Below, in pieces: positions 10,881 to 21,714 of a stretch of DNA of 64,000 nt (the first letter of the stretch is position 1; each line of letters starts with the position of its first letter). Below the pieces are notes generated by a model. It was given only the letters and a program-made list of their open reading frames with translations. It was not told where the DNA came from and made no database searches. The stretch lies in the NCBI GenBank assembly GCA_002794775.1, contig NBAY01000026.1, positions 310,001 through 374,000 of the forward strand, given 5' to 3'. The DNA is from Porodaedalea pini. Its lineage: Eukaryota; Basidiomycota; Agaricomycetes; Hymenochaetales; Hymenochaetaceae. The position numbers and the translations under genes are program-made.

Positions 10881-12830
10881 CACCGTTATAACGCCGATTT
10901 CGATGGCGATGAGATTGCAACATTAAGTATGTCACTTTTTAGATCATCTTTGGTAATCGCTGGCAGAAGAAACGGTTGGAGCGTCGCAAGGCGGTCTTAT
11001 CCACTCGACTTTCACGAAAAGGTTCGCGAGGGCGGGACTCGTACGCTGTTCACTGGTCTCCAGCAGATCTTTAATCACTGGCTGTGATCCACATGGATTC
11101 AGTATAGGCATTGGTGATACGGTCGCGGATGAGACAATGGCGTACAATACGATCAGATCAAAGATGTGGAAGGCCAGAATGTTCGTGCAGGCCATAGAAG
11201 ATGCATCTAACGACCGTCGGAAAGCTGCACCGGGTATGGACTATTCGCGAGTCGTTCGAGAGTGAGTCGAACGCGAAGCTTCAACTTTGCGCGTGACCAC
11301 TCCCCGGTGTCCCCCGAAAGAGAATGGTTGTCCGCGGGTTCCGAAGCGGTTCGCTTCATTAACGTCTCGCAGAATGTTCCGTCTGTGTTGGTCAGCAGGC
11401 CGTTTTGAAAGGGGAAGCAAATCCCGGTTGGCTTCAGGCATCGCACACCACCTCACTTTTACGAAGGACGACTTCAGACCCAAGAGGCGCGCGGCTTCAT
11501 TGAGAACTCGTATCTTCGCGGATTAACTCCGCAACAGTTTTTCTTCCACGCATGCTGGTCGTGAAGGTTTGATGATAAACCGCGTCAAGACGGCGAGACT
11601 GGTTACACTTCCCAGCATCGACTTGTAAAGGCACTCGAAGACGTGGCTGTTCTGCTTTACTACGACAGGACTGTTACGAAACTCACTGGTGACCTGATCA
11701 ATTTCGTGATGGCGAGGATGGTATGGACGGTGCTTTTATTGAACGGCAAACGATCAAAAACGTTCGTATCAATGATCGCGGGTTGAACATCACTATTCAG
11801 TCGACGTCACTGACCTGAAGGGTGGATTCCTTCCTGGTGTTTTGCAAGTCGCGTAATCGCGACTCCATCCTCCAACTCGCAAAACCGACGAGGAATATGA
11901 CCGTCTTCATGAGGGATCGTAAAAATTGCCCCGCTGAATTCATTTTCCCCCAGGCCGCGACCAATTCCACTGGCCCACTATCTTCTTGTTCAAAAACCTG
12001 AACCGTATCCGTGCAGAACGCAACGCAGACTTTCCCATATCGACCGCAAGAAAACCGAGCGATCTGGAGCCGGTTCTAACATCATGAGCAAGGTGCAGCA
12101 GCTGGCAGACCGCCTCGTCGTTGTGGCGGCGATGATCTTTTAATAAAGGAGGCCTGCGAGAACGCTTCGTTGCATTCCCGCATTGCACCACTTCGGCGAC
12201 TTATTGTCGCGCTTCCAGTCCTAGAGTTCCATCTCAACAAAGAAGTATTTGGAACTGATATTGGGCCCAGAGGAGACGAAGGGTTCAACCCCAGTCCCGG
12301 TCGCTCATACCGGGCAAGATTGCCCCGGCACACTCGCTGCCCAGTCCGATTCGTTTGAGCCGCGACGCCAGATGACACCTAATATTACGTTCCCATTTAC
12401 GCTGGTGTTCGAGTAAAAAACGTCACGTTCCGGTGTTAACGTCGCCGCGAATATCAGACTCCGTCGCTCACCAATATCCTGACCCAGAAATTGCTGCTGT
12501 TCGACACAAGCGGCCCAAGTCGGTGCAAACAGAAACTTGCGACACATCGCTGCGTACCGTCTACAGCAAAAGCGGTCGAGATTTCCACCATTGATCCTGA
12601 TCAAGTCACAAAAGACGGAATCATTGAGGAGGATAAGAGTTGTGTTGATGCATTCTGCGCCAAGTCCGACGAGGGAAACTGAGTTGGGTTCTTTCAATCT
12701 TCCAGTCGCATGGCTACTTCATTCTGGCTCGTCGCTTCGAAGATGCGTTGACAGGAAACTTTACGATGAACTACGTTGGCTGGCCGTACGCGGAAAAGCT
12801 TTGCCATTGCCAAGAATGGCCATCTAAGAA
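10881..12830 (+). pseudogene. RPB1: RPB1 fragment 1, from catalytic motif to near residue 1,100, heavily shifted
   Basis: It opens with HRYNADFDGDE, the metal-binding active-site motif of the largest Pol II subunit. RPB1 pieces follow in order in changing frames: FSIGIGDTVADE near 11,100, APGMDYSRV near 11,228, the bridge-helix/trigger-loop region with FTKDDFRP near 11,460, the gate region with VQQLADRL near 12,090, HLNKEVF near 12,232 and the KNVT...NVAANI block near 12,420. The last traces, around NYVG near 12,765, end by ~12,830. As in fragment 0 the PRLKEII block is missing. Dozens of 1-2-base indels rule out function. Retained intron-like gaps suggest a DNA copy rather than an mRNA copy. 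Confidence 0.85.
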
Positions 12831-12839
12831 AATATCAAC

Positions 12840-14020
12840 TTTTGCAGATCCCCCAATACAAGCAGTACATTGACGATTAAAGGGAGGAAGGGAAGGGGAA
12901 AGGCGGCGATGCCATCATCGCAGACGACAATCTTGCCCGATCCGAGCGACAACGATCCAAATACAACTCTCGCTACATTGCGGCACAAGGAATCGAATGA
13001 CACCATTACCCTCAATCGAGTGCCTGTGGGGGAGACGGTGTCTGCAGGCGAGACGGTCATGCTGCAACCCCATGGTGCTTACCATTGGACATCGCCATTC
13101 CATGTATCATTACTTCAAAGTGAAGCGGTTTCTTCGTGTGTTTGGCCATTATATCGGCGAGGGTTAGTGTTGAGAGCGGGCCATGGGGTCGGTGTCGAGG
13201 TTGCCTGTGGGCGATTTGCTTAGGCAGACGATCACTCGAGGGCATCCAGTGGAATGACGCCTCAATGGCGGTGGCGTGCGCTTACTTTGACGTCGGTGAC
13301 TTTTTGCATCAGAATGGAGCGACGACGAATGCATACCTGCCGGCAACGCATTTGATGTGACGAATAAACCTATGCACTAGCGTTATTTAGTGGCTGGAAG
13401 GGCACGAGCGTGAGGGGGAGTTAGCTCAGCTGTTGACGCAAAGAAGTGTTTCCGTAGCGCGTTCGCCGTCGGTTGTCGGACGTGTAGAACGCGAGTATCG
13501 AGGTCTCTTTTTGACGGCCACAGCAGGTGCCTGTATGTGTAGATGCTGTCGGTTCGGGGGCTGTGAAACCTTGGGAACATATTAAGTTCAGATCCTGCCC
13601 TTTCTTTTTCTTCTTTCTTTCTTTTACCCTACTCCCATGTTTAGTCCCAACTCCTTGCTCTGGGCAGATGCCCTCAATCACCGAACATCACTTGTGGGCA
13701 TGTTCACTATTCCTCTCTTATCTTACTCAATCGGATTGCCTCTGGATTCTTTGAATTGCACCTTTTGGAGACTTTTTTAGTCAGCTTTTGAATTGCGTCG
13801 TTTTTAGTTAGTACATTTGTGTTGAGTTTCTGTACAAACAGATTCTTGTGTTCCTCATGCAATAAGCTTAAAAATCATTTTGGAAGTATTTACACACAGA
13901 TGAGTTGTGCATATGCATTTCAATTGGACATGTAGTCAATGGCTATCAATAGTAAATATAATGAAGGCACAAATTGAATAAGCAATAATATGTAGTTATG
14001 TCACTAAGCCAACAAGCTAC
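12840..14020. other. Stretch with no recognised gene
   Basis: Open frames of 60-117 codons occur on both strands (for example 12,870-13,223 plus and 13,421-13,681 minus), but none shows a domain I recognise. G+C content and codon texture to about 13,580 resemble the gene fragments either side, so another unidentified host-gene piece is possible. From ~13,580 the sequence is AT-rich and non-coding. Confidence 0.4.
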
Positions 14021-14200
14021 TTGACGGTAGTAGGCCATTGGATGGCAAGCTACGATTACTGTCTTACTGAATAGTAAATAATCTCACTAATGAGAATAAT
14101 GTTTTAGTTATAACTTTTCAAGCTTTTAGTCTTCTCATATAAAATGAAAAACACAGAAAAACGTAATCGTAGCTTGCCATCCAATGGCCACTACCTCAAG
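14021..14200. mobile_element. TIR MITE, copy 1
   Basis: A 180-bp element with long terminal inverted repeats: the left end contains GGCCATTGGATGGCAAGCTA followed by CGATTACTG, and the right end is its reverse complement ending CTACCTCAAG. Trinucleotide TAC flanks both sides (14,018-14,020 and 14,201-14,203), a possible target duplication. It sits at the edge of Copia fragment B. A second copy is at 22,525-22,701. There is no coding capacity. Confidence 0.85.
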
Positions 14201-14940
14201 TACATTGCTGCTGTACCAATCAGGACCAAGAGATCATATGGTTGCCACAACTTGTTCACTGAGTTTGGGTATCATTTTGATGCCACTCTGATTCTCTATG
14301 TGACAACCAGTCTGCATTAGCAGTTGCCAGAAATCCTGAACACATGGGGCGCATGTAAACACCCTAGACCCTGCATCATTACTGGTTGAGGGATGTGGTT
14401 CTGAGCAGCTATGTAGACATGAGTACTTGCCCCCACTAAGTCCATGCCAGCCTGATATCATGACAAGCTTTTGGACGCTTAGAAGGTTGGAGAAATGTGT
14501 GGGATGTTTAGCGTCTTAAATTACTGACAGATTTGTCAGATTTCAGTGGGAGTAATTAGAAGTACTGATTCTGACACAATTCTGTGTTTTAGTTTATTTT
14601 ACTTGCGTTTGTTCCCACGCTCTGCTCGCGGATGGGTGCCTATTCTGCCCGAGCATCACGTGATTTGCTCTTCCCACACTCCTTGCCTCCACAGATGGGT
14701 TGCCCCATCTTGTGATATCACATGGACTTCTTGTATTATATTAATATTAGCTTCAAAGCGCTAGTCCATGTATGAGTGTCCCTATCTGTTGCACTCAATC
14801 CCAAATGGGACATCAGGTATGTACTTATATATTAATATACCTATCTGTTGCACTCATCTATTGGGAACTCAGGTGTGAAGTGTGACCCCTTTTTGGTTCA
14901 CCTGCTGCTAACCAGGTTATGAGCCTTGGGCGGCCAGACC
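14201..14940 (+). mobile_element. Copia fragment B: RNase H end, LTR and primer site
   Basis: 14,201-14,555 matches the end of Copia A (7,410-7,750) with many indels. 14,556-14,914 is a rearranged LTR of the same family, with part of its 3' portion repeated twice (CTATCTGTTGCACTCA near 14,783 and 14,843). It is followed by the primer site GGTTATGAGCC at 14,915 and a few bases of 5' leader. A 3' coding end joined through one LTR to a 5' leader is what tandem or circle-derived copies give. It is fully decayed. Confidence 0.75.
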
Positions 14941-15117
14941 ACACAGAGAAATTTACTGCAGATGGAGTGCTGCAGAATAAACCAGAAAAACATACCAAAG
15001 AAACTTTAATGATCAGCCGGATTCCCTTTTAAGGCGGAGTGTTGGAAATGACAAAGAGAATACCTAAGACCTGGTAGCCTCAGGATAGTTAAAGTGCCAT
15101 ACCTAGAAAGTGGAAGG

Positions 15118-15545
15118 TCACAGATTCAATCCTGTCCTGGTATTTATGTTCCAAAAGAATTTCATACTAAGAATCTGTTTGCCCGTCCATAATGGCTTCC
15201 GCTTCAAGATCGCCGGCGTCGGAATCGTGCTATCCCAGTCCAGCACCCAGAGCAGGATGTTTTGCACCTGCACCCAGTCGAGGAAGCTATCCCGCAGAGT
15301 GAATTTCCGGATACCGCACGACGTGTCCTGTACAATACCCATATCAGGTTTGTTCGCCTGCGGCGAGATGATCTGCTTCGCAACCTATGCAATTTTACTG
15401 AGCTCGGCTCTCGTCTCTTCGCTCTGAGGAATGCTAGACGGAGCTGAGAAAGAGATGTAAGGTTGATCTTAAAAGTGTCATACTGCATGTTCATCTCATC
15501 GCCATCTAAATCGGTGTTATACGGTGGGGTGATGGAAAGATTTAG
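15118..15545 (-). pseudogene. RPB1: RPB1 fragment 2 (catalytic motif region)
   Basis: On the minus strand the sequence reads YNTDLDGDEMNM, an altered form of the NADFDGDE active site. A GT..AG intron follows, then IPQSEE, and an open frame with [31 protein letters not shown] and [12 protein letters not shown]. These are consecutive pieces of RPB1 just after the active site. It is joined upstream to the Ser/Thr-rich tail of BTB copy 2, the same fusion point as in fragment 1. It ends at ~15,118, next to retroelement-like sequence. The intron shows it was copied from DNA. Confidence 0.85.
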
Positions 15546-15579
15546 ACGAGAGGCTAAAATACACTAATCAGCGACTATA

Positions 15580-18071
15580 CAATGAATTAAAGGTGGATAA
15601 ACACGTACTAGAGTAAGGCATAAGTCGTACGCGATGCCTCGCCGGAGAAGGCTTCTTCTCGTCGACTGCAGGGGACTTCTTCGGCGCTGTCTTTTTCCCT
15701 CTAGCTGTTGCCACAGATGCAGTTGATCGAATTGAATTCGCCGACGGTGACTTTCGAATGACGGACGTCTTGTTCGCTGTTGTTTTCGTAGATACTGTGG
15801 GCGACACCTTCCGTGTGCGCGATGCTGCGCTTACCGTACTAATTGGCGCCGCACTTGTTTTAGAGACGCGACGCGGCCGTCCTTTCGGTAGCGCAGGTGC
15901 CGGCGCTTTAGGAGACCTTGAGGTTCCGGTGCTGCACATCGAGGTCGTTGACGTGGTCGAGACTTTCCTCGACCAAGTAACAGAGTCCCGCGGAGTCATA
16001 TTCTCACGAGGCGTCTTGAATGTAGACTCGCGTGTTGAAGCCCCGCTCCTGCTGCTGGACATTGACACATTCGAGAGCGAGGATGTCGGTCGCGAGGATG
16101 GATGAGGTGGACAGAGAGTACCTTGCTGGCCTGCAGTGACGGCATTTCTATGGATGGTCGATGCATGTGAACGAGTAGGTGAAACAGACGCGGCGACAGA
16201 TTTTGGTCTTTGCACGGAGACGACGTTTGGGAGTTTTACACTCGTAACACTCGTGGTGTCACCTGTGTCTTTCCCAGTTGTGCGTGGAGAGCGAGAAGCT
16301 ACACCGGGCCGTCGAGAAACCACGGAAGATGACGCGGTAGAGCGCGCAAGGGACAGGGTCGAGCCCTTTAGTCGCGGGCTTTCTTGTTCGTCACCCTCCC
16401 CGTCCCCGTCCATATCTGAAGTGTACAAGAGCACACTCGGCGCCCTATGGACGCTCGGACTCGTGCTACGTGGAGAGGATGGCGTAAACTTCGATTCTGG
16501 CCGGCTCTCCTTACGCTCATGCTCCGTCGCAGTCGTAAGGCGCGATGACGTTCGGCTAGTCATCGACGCAACGCTGCGCGCTACGCTCCGGACAGATGCG
16601 CTAGACGAGGTGACAGCTGCATTCCCGCAAGCAAGGTTCTTGTTCAGCACGTTCGTACGAAGCGAATGCGACGTGCTCATGCTATCGCGCTCAGTGGTGT
16701 CTTCGACCTCGCCGAGTGTGGGGCGGAGGCCTGCTTGCATAAGCGGCCCACGCACCGTGTTGGAGTTGCTCGTCGTCGGCGTTAGAAGATCTTCGACCGG
16801 GACGTTGATCTCTGTAGATTGTTATTAGCAATACCATCGCTGATCTCCTTGATCCCCCAACTTTCCAACGCATCGAAGCCACCCTCGTTCTGGATACTGA
16901 CCCAGCGCCTTCGCATCCAGTGAAGCAGATCCATACGAGTCTGTTCAACTTGCACACAGATGTGGGAAATGCTTGATAAGAGGGTCTCACTTGGTTCCGC
17001 AGGGTACTGACGGAGAAGAATTGCGGAAACGAGAGTCTGCGAAGGAATGAGCACAACAATAAACCCGATTATATTTTAAGACTCACCTGATAGAGCATGC
17101 CAGCATTCGACTCCGCCATGCCCCTCCGCACAGCCTCCATAACCCACTCAATGCGCTCCCCGTCCTCAAACCGTCCTAGCCCATCATTCTCCATAATCTC
17201 AACCCACTCGCGCTCATTCAAACACTTCTCCGCCTCGTTGCAAAGCAGCGCATCCACAAACCCCCTTGCTGTCATAAACCATTTCTCTCACACCCTCTAC
17301 CCAGGCTTTGCGCACAGAGTTGAGCTTCACTAAGGCCGCATGCGCAGCGAAGAGCAAAGGAAACACATTCTGCAGGAGCGCACGCTTCTTCAGGCCGGTC
17401 ATCAACCCGTCTTTCGTCTGCTGCGGGAGTGCAGCGAAATCCGGCGTGCACCAGCCCTATCCGAAAAGACCAACAAGGGCACGCCACTCGCCGCGCTCAA
17501 GGTATGTGTTCTGCACGTCTGGACACACGGAAGACACGAGTGTACGCGGTGCGCGATGTGCACACCGGCGGCAGCGAAACCCACGTGTGCCCCAGCGACC
17601 TCCAGTGATACGTTCATACTCAGCAAATTCGAGGAAAGCGTGGAAGAGCCCATGGAGCATCTCCTGCACGAGGTGTGCCTGCACCTTGCCATGGAGCGTT
17701 TGCAATTGAAGATAGTTCGCGGAGCACAGGGTAGCGACAGCGGTGTCCAAGTCATATGAATGGTTGCTGAAGCTGAGCGTGCCGGTGTATAAGTATCCTA
17801 AGGTAAAGTGCAGTGCTGGAGGAGTGAAGGGAGGCGAGGGAAGGCGAAGGCGAAGGGTCGTGAGCTCGCTGGGGGCACAATAGGTGCTGGGCGGAACGAG
17901 AAATAGCGCGCTTGGAAACTGGGTAGTGCATGAACATAAACGATAGCTAGCAACTATTAGTCTCAAGGACAGATGGTAGGTTCTGCGCTCGTGCTCACCT
18001 TTATATTCCCAAACCTTCGAGTCCGCGTTGCTGCCTTTGTCCATCGTTCGCAATTCCAACACCGACTGCAT
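15580..18071 (-). pseudogene. BTB-domain protein, copy 2 (best preserved, with Ser/Thr-rich tail)
   Basis: Reading down from 18,071: an N-terminal piece with MDKGSNADSKVWEYK, an intron, SELTTLRLRLPSPPFTPPAL and GYLYTGTLSFSNHSYDLDTA of the BTB fold, YLQLQTLHGKVQAHLVQEML, then FLEFAEYERITGGRWGTRGF and a CRRC motif. A helical domain follows to ~16,830 (EWVEIMENDGLGRFEDGE; QTRMDLLHWMRRRWVS). The tail is one 395-codon open frame (15,568-16,755), extremely rich in Ser, Thr, Arg and Pro, ending VDEKKPSPARHRVRL. Compared with copies 3 and 4 the segment between LFLVPP and SELTTLRL is deleted. Frames still shift, so it is probably not functional. The tail runs into RPB1 at ~15,560. Confidence 0.65.
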
Positions 18072-18254
18072 CCTTGAAACCTCCTAGTTGCGATGGCCTT
18101 CTCAATTGTGACTGCGTCTGAGCTTTTGGAGCGGCAGGAGCTGGCGACTGAGAACGAGGTGAAGACACTGCGGATGTGGCTTGAGGAGGGCCCTTGGCCT
18201 AAGCAGACTTATGAGCGAGTGTCTTTGCTGCCTCCCGCTGAGCTGGAGATCACA

Positions 18255-18606
18255 TGTTGGCACTGTCGTCAACTCTGCTTTCGACCGATTTTTAATTCAA
18301 CCAGGTCACTTTATTTTACCAAAAATACATAGACAGATATCGAATTGTCTGAAGTTTTTTTACATGCTTCAAGCTTGCGATTTGGATGGTTGAATAAAAT
18401 TAAATATGCCAATGAAGAAAGTGAGCACTGTACAGCCACAAAAGCTGTGAGTCGGTCCATAGCCACAGCTCAATTTAGTAGAAAAGGGGTCCAAAATTAA
18501 CATATATGGTATGCCATCAGCTTATAAAAGCTGACAAAAACCCAAATTGGGGACTTTATCTCGGCCCACAACAAAAGATGATACTTCGTAAACTCAGTAA
18601 TCGTAA
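18255..18606 (+). repeat. ~370-bp repeat, copy 3
   Basis: 352 bases from TGTTGGCACTGTCGTC to CAGTAATCGTAA. It is preceded by GGAGATCACA, as are copies 4 and 5, showing that repeat and neighbouring BTB flank were duplicated together. The following base begins a Gypsy coding fragment. Confidence 0.8.
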
Positions 18607-20450
18607 TGTGGATGTCATGTGATGAGGTGTTGAAAAGAGTGGGTGAAGCACAGAGGGCACAAGATGAGTCAGAGAGTCTAATAGGGTTAGTAAAAGACAG
18701 CACATTGTGGTTGATGAAGGGCAAGGTATATGTGCCATCGATGGTGAAGGAGGAAGTGCTGAGGGAGTGTCACAACTCAGTGCTAGCGGGGCATCCAGGG
18801 GCATTGAAAATGGTAGAGCTAGTAAGACAGAATTTCTGGTGTGCCTCGATGTTCTTGGACATATGAGTGTACATACAAGGAAGCAATCACTGTTAGCAAA
18901 CAAAGGCACTAAGGACCTTGAGGTCAAGACTATTGCATCCAAACACGGTCCCCAATGGTCCTTGGGAGATAGTCACGATTGTGTTAGGCGGGAGTCCAGG
19001 AGACGACTCGGACTAGGCAGGCCTCAGCTGACAGTCGTCTAGGACGTGTTATACTCGAGCATAGACTCAGGACACGCTTACTCAGGCTAGGTCGTCGCAG
19101 AGGTAAGAGGATTAATACAAGTTTAAACTAATACAGGGGGAACGAGTCTCACCTAGGTCGTCGCGGAGGTAAGAGGAAAAGCAGAACAAGGAGTTCATGC
19201 GATTCCTGAGACCTTATATAGCGGCGACTGTGGGACTATATTATCTAAGATTACATAAACAAATGGAATGGAACGAATGAAGATCATGTGGAGGGAGTGT
19301 GGGAAATGATTGAAAAGACGATTAAATATAATGAAAAGGAGCGGTTAAAAGAAAAGAAATGGTAAAAGGGGAAATAAAAGAAAAAGGTAAAAGTTCGAGT
19401 CCTAACAGATTGACTTCATTGGAGAACTCCCAGACTCAAAGGGACACAATGCAATTTGCATCTTCATGGACAGGTTCTCGAGCAAATGCATGCAGTTCCG
19501 ATGACGACAAAGCTATCAGCTGAAGGTATGGTGTAACTGTACTGGGATCATATCTTCTGCCTGCACAGCCTCCTGAAGAAGATCATTTACAATTAGGAGA
19601 CTCAGTTTGACGTATTAATGATGAAGAAACTATGCAAACTCCTGCACATCAAAGGGAATCCATTGACAGTATATCACCCACAGACAGATGGACAGATGGA
19701 GTGTTTACCAGGAATTTAAACAGTACCTTTTGCTCTTCATCGACCATTGACAATTAGACTAGAAGGACTGGCTCCCCCTCACTGAGTTCGTGTATAACAA
19801 CCACAAATACTTGGTGACAAGGATGTCCTCCTTCTATGCAAATATGAGTCGCTACCCCTTGAGCTTTGGCATAGTCAAGACAACATCAACCAACATGTCA
19901 GCAGAAGAATTTATAAAGTAAATAAAAGAAACCCATCACATCACAAAGAAAAACCTAGTCAAGGCCACTGAGGACATGAAATGATTCTATGATTAGACAG
20001 CAAGAGCATCAGCAGAGTACAAGACAGGAGACAAGGTCTTCCTCAATGGGTGTAATATTAAGATGGACTCATGAACAAAGAAACTCACCGACAAATGGTA
20101 TGGTCTGTTCAAGGTCATTGACAAGGTTGGAGCAAGTGCATACAAGCTCAAGCTCCCCTATCACTGGAAAAAGGTCCACCTAGTCTTCAACGAGGCTCTG
20201 TTGAAGTCTACAGTCAAACTGTCCTTTGAAAGCCAAAAACAGTGACTGCCGCCACTACCTAATATCATTGACAATGAGGAGGAATATAAAGTTGAGGAGG
20301 TCTTAGACTCATGACTATATCAAGGAAAGTTGCAATACCTCATTAAGTAGGTTGGGTACAACAAGCTAACCTGGCAGCCTGAGACAGACTTCAGTGAGAA
20401 CACAAAGGAGGCAATCACTAAATTCTATCAAAAACACCCTGGCACTTCTT
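18607..20450 (+). pseudogene. Gypsy integrase and chromodomain remnant
   Basis: 18,720-18,870 encodes an H2C2 zinc-binding domain (ECHNSVLAGHPGALKMVELV). The core resumes across the inserted LTR: GPWEIVTI before it and DFIGELPDSKGHNAICIFMD after it. VYHPQTDGQ near 19,670 is the conserved glutamate region of Gypsy integrases. The C-terminal part (about 20,030-20,450) has DKVFLN and DKVGASAYKLKLP, then a chromodomain reading EEYKVEEVLDS, LYQGKLQYLIK and WQPETDF. In chromoviruses this domain steers insertion to marked chromatin. At least eight stops make it inactive. Confidence 0.8.
18982..19407 (-). mobile_element. Solo LTR of the Gypsy family, inserted in the integrase
   Basis: Ends are TGTTAGG and CCTAACA. 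The 5-bp target duplication GATTG is perfect (18,977-18,981 and 19,408-19,412). Removing the LTR and one GATTG restores an uninterrupted integrase frame. It is homologous to the 3' LTR at 20,559-21,021 but in reverse orientation, and keeps CpG sites (CGCGACGAC near 19,165) where the older LTR has TGTGATGAC. Confidence 0.9.
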
Positions 20451-20558
20451 AGAAACTTAACATCTCTCATTAACATCTATGTCTAGTCTTTGTTGACACC
20501 AAACTGGAAGACTATGGTCATAGTTGGTCAGGATGCCCAACCTTAAGGGGGGGGGTAA

Positions 20559-21021
20559 TGTTAGGACTCAAACCTTTCTCTTTTATTATAATTCTCTTTT
20601 TACTATTTTCCTTTTGATTTAATTGCTCCTTTTCATTATATTTAGTCATCTTCCCTAACTATTTCTCATGCTTATGCCATCCACAATCCTTCCTACACTC
20701 ATTCTATCTGACCTGACCTTCATTCATTCCATTATATAAACTATACAGCTCTTAGATAATATGGTCTCACAGGTCCTGCACTTAAAAGAAAGGCAGGAAT
20801 CGCAAGAACACCTGTTCTGCTTTTCTTCTTACCTCTGTGATGACCTAGGTGAGAACTGCCTCCCCCTGTATTAAGTAGAACTTGTATTAATCCTCTTATC
20901 TCCACAACAATCTAGTCTGAGTACAGCATGTCCCAAGTTTCTGCTTGAGTATAGCACATCCTAGATGACAGTCAGCTGAGGCCTGCTCTGTTTGAGTTGC
21001 CTCCTGAACTCTCATCTAACA
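20559..21021 (+). repeat. 3' LTR of the Gypsy element
   Basis: Starts TGTTAGGACTC directly after a G-run polypurine tract and ends CATCTAACA. A TATA-like stretch (ATTATATAAAC) lies at ~20,731. It is strongly depleted of CpG relative to the inserted solo LTR. Confidence 0.85.
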
Positions 21022-21338
21022 AGTAGACAATTTTCCTATATGTATTTCTAGTCTCTTTGACAGTAACAAAGATTGTTTTGTCCTATCTGTCTTATGGGCT
21101 CAAGTGTACCTAGGTGCCTTTCAAAGAGTTACTTGTTTGGTCATATTTCTTATTTGACTTAGTACTTTTTGCCTCACTATATACAAATAAAGCCAAATAA
21201 AGACCATATTTAGAATTAGTATTATATACTACTAAATGTAGTATATAATATATATATTATCTAAGCACTCACATTGGTCACCTGCTGGTGGGTACTGGTG
21301 GATACTAAGTGTCTAGTAACTGGCTAGAAACTCACTCA
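21022..21338. other. AT-rich sequence, no gene seen
   Basis: No coding potential. A short AT-rich imperfect palindrome (about 21,217-21,262, based on TAGTATATA) lies in it. Confidence 0.5.
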
Positions 21339-21714
21339 TTACCAGCCAGTTACTAAAAAGTTACCAGGAGGTTACTAGAGTTACCAGAGTTACCAGAAAG
21401 TTACCAGCTAGTTACCAGCTGGTTACCAGAAAGTTACCAGAGTTACCAGAGTTACCAGAAAGTTACCAGCTGGTTACCAGAAAGTTACCAGAGTTACCAG
21501 AGTTACCAGGAAAAGTTACCAGCTGGTTACCAGAAAGTTACCAGAGTTACCAGGAAGTTACCAGCTAGTTACCAGAAAGTTATCAGAGTTACCAGCTGGT
21601 TACCAGAAAGTTACCAGAGTTACCAGAAAGTTACCAGAGTTACCAGAAAGTTACCAGCTAGTTACCAGCTGGTTACCAGAAAGTTACCAGAGTTACCAGA
21701 AAGTTACCAGCTAG
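21339..21714. repeat. Minisatellite based on GTTACCAG
   Basis: About 375 bases built from 8-11-base variants of GTTACCAG with spacers A, AA, CT and GCTG, arranged in higher-order blocks (for example AGTTACCAGAAAGTTACCAG). No stable reading frame or gene is associated. Confidence 0.9.

Larger units (their letters stand above)
18607..21021 (+). mobile_element. Chromodomain Gypsy (Ty3) element, 3' half, decayed
   Basis: The 3' part of a chromovirus: integrase zinc finger, integrase core, chromodomain, polypurine tract (ttaaggggggggg at ~20,543) and 3' LTR. Gag, protease, reverse transcriptase and RNase H are missing upstream of 18,607. A solo LTR of the same family, in the opposite direction, splits the integrase at 18,982-19,407. 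Stops are frequent; in the chromodomain DS-stop-LY and K-stop-VGY fit CGA-to-TGA and TGG-to-TAG changes. Confidence 0.85.

Noticed and set aside
12870..13360. Additional RPB1 exons after 12,830
   Set aside because: The frames do not match the RPB1 clamp or C-terminal segments I know; left as unassigned.
15075..15150. tRNA-like or SINE-like segment (ACAGATTCAATCCTGTCC)
   Set aside because: A B-box-like run and a weak A box are present, but the stems do not pair and no second copy was found in the window.
16136..16828. A 230-codon plus-strand open frame opposite the BTB Ser/Thr tail
   Set aside because: It is the mirror of the 395-codon minus-strand frame, whose sequence has a paralogue at 9,500-10,800 and natural Ser/Thr/Arg composition. 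The plus frame has no motif and is a shadow.
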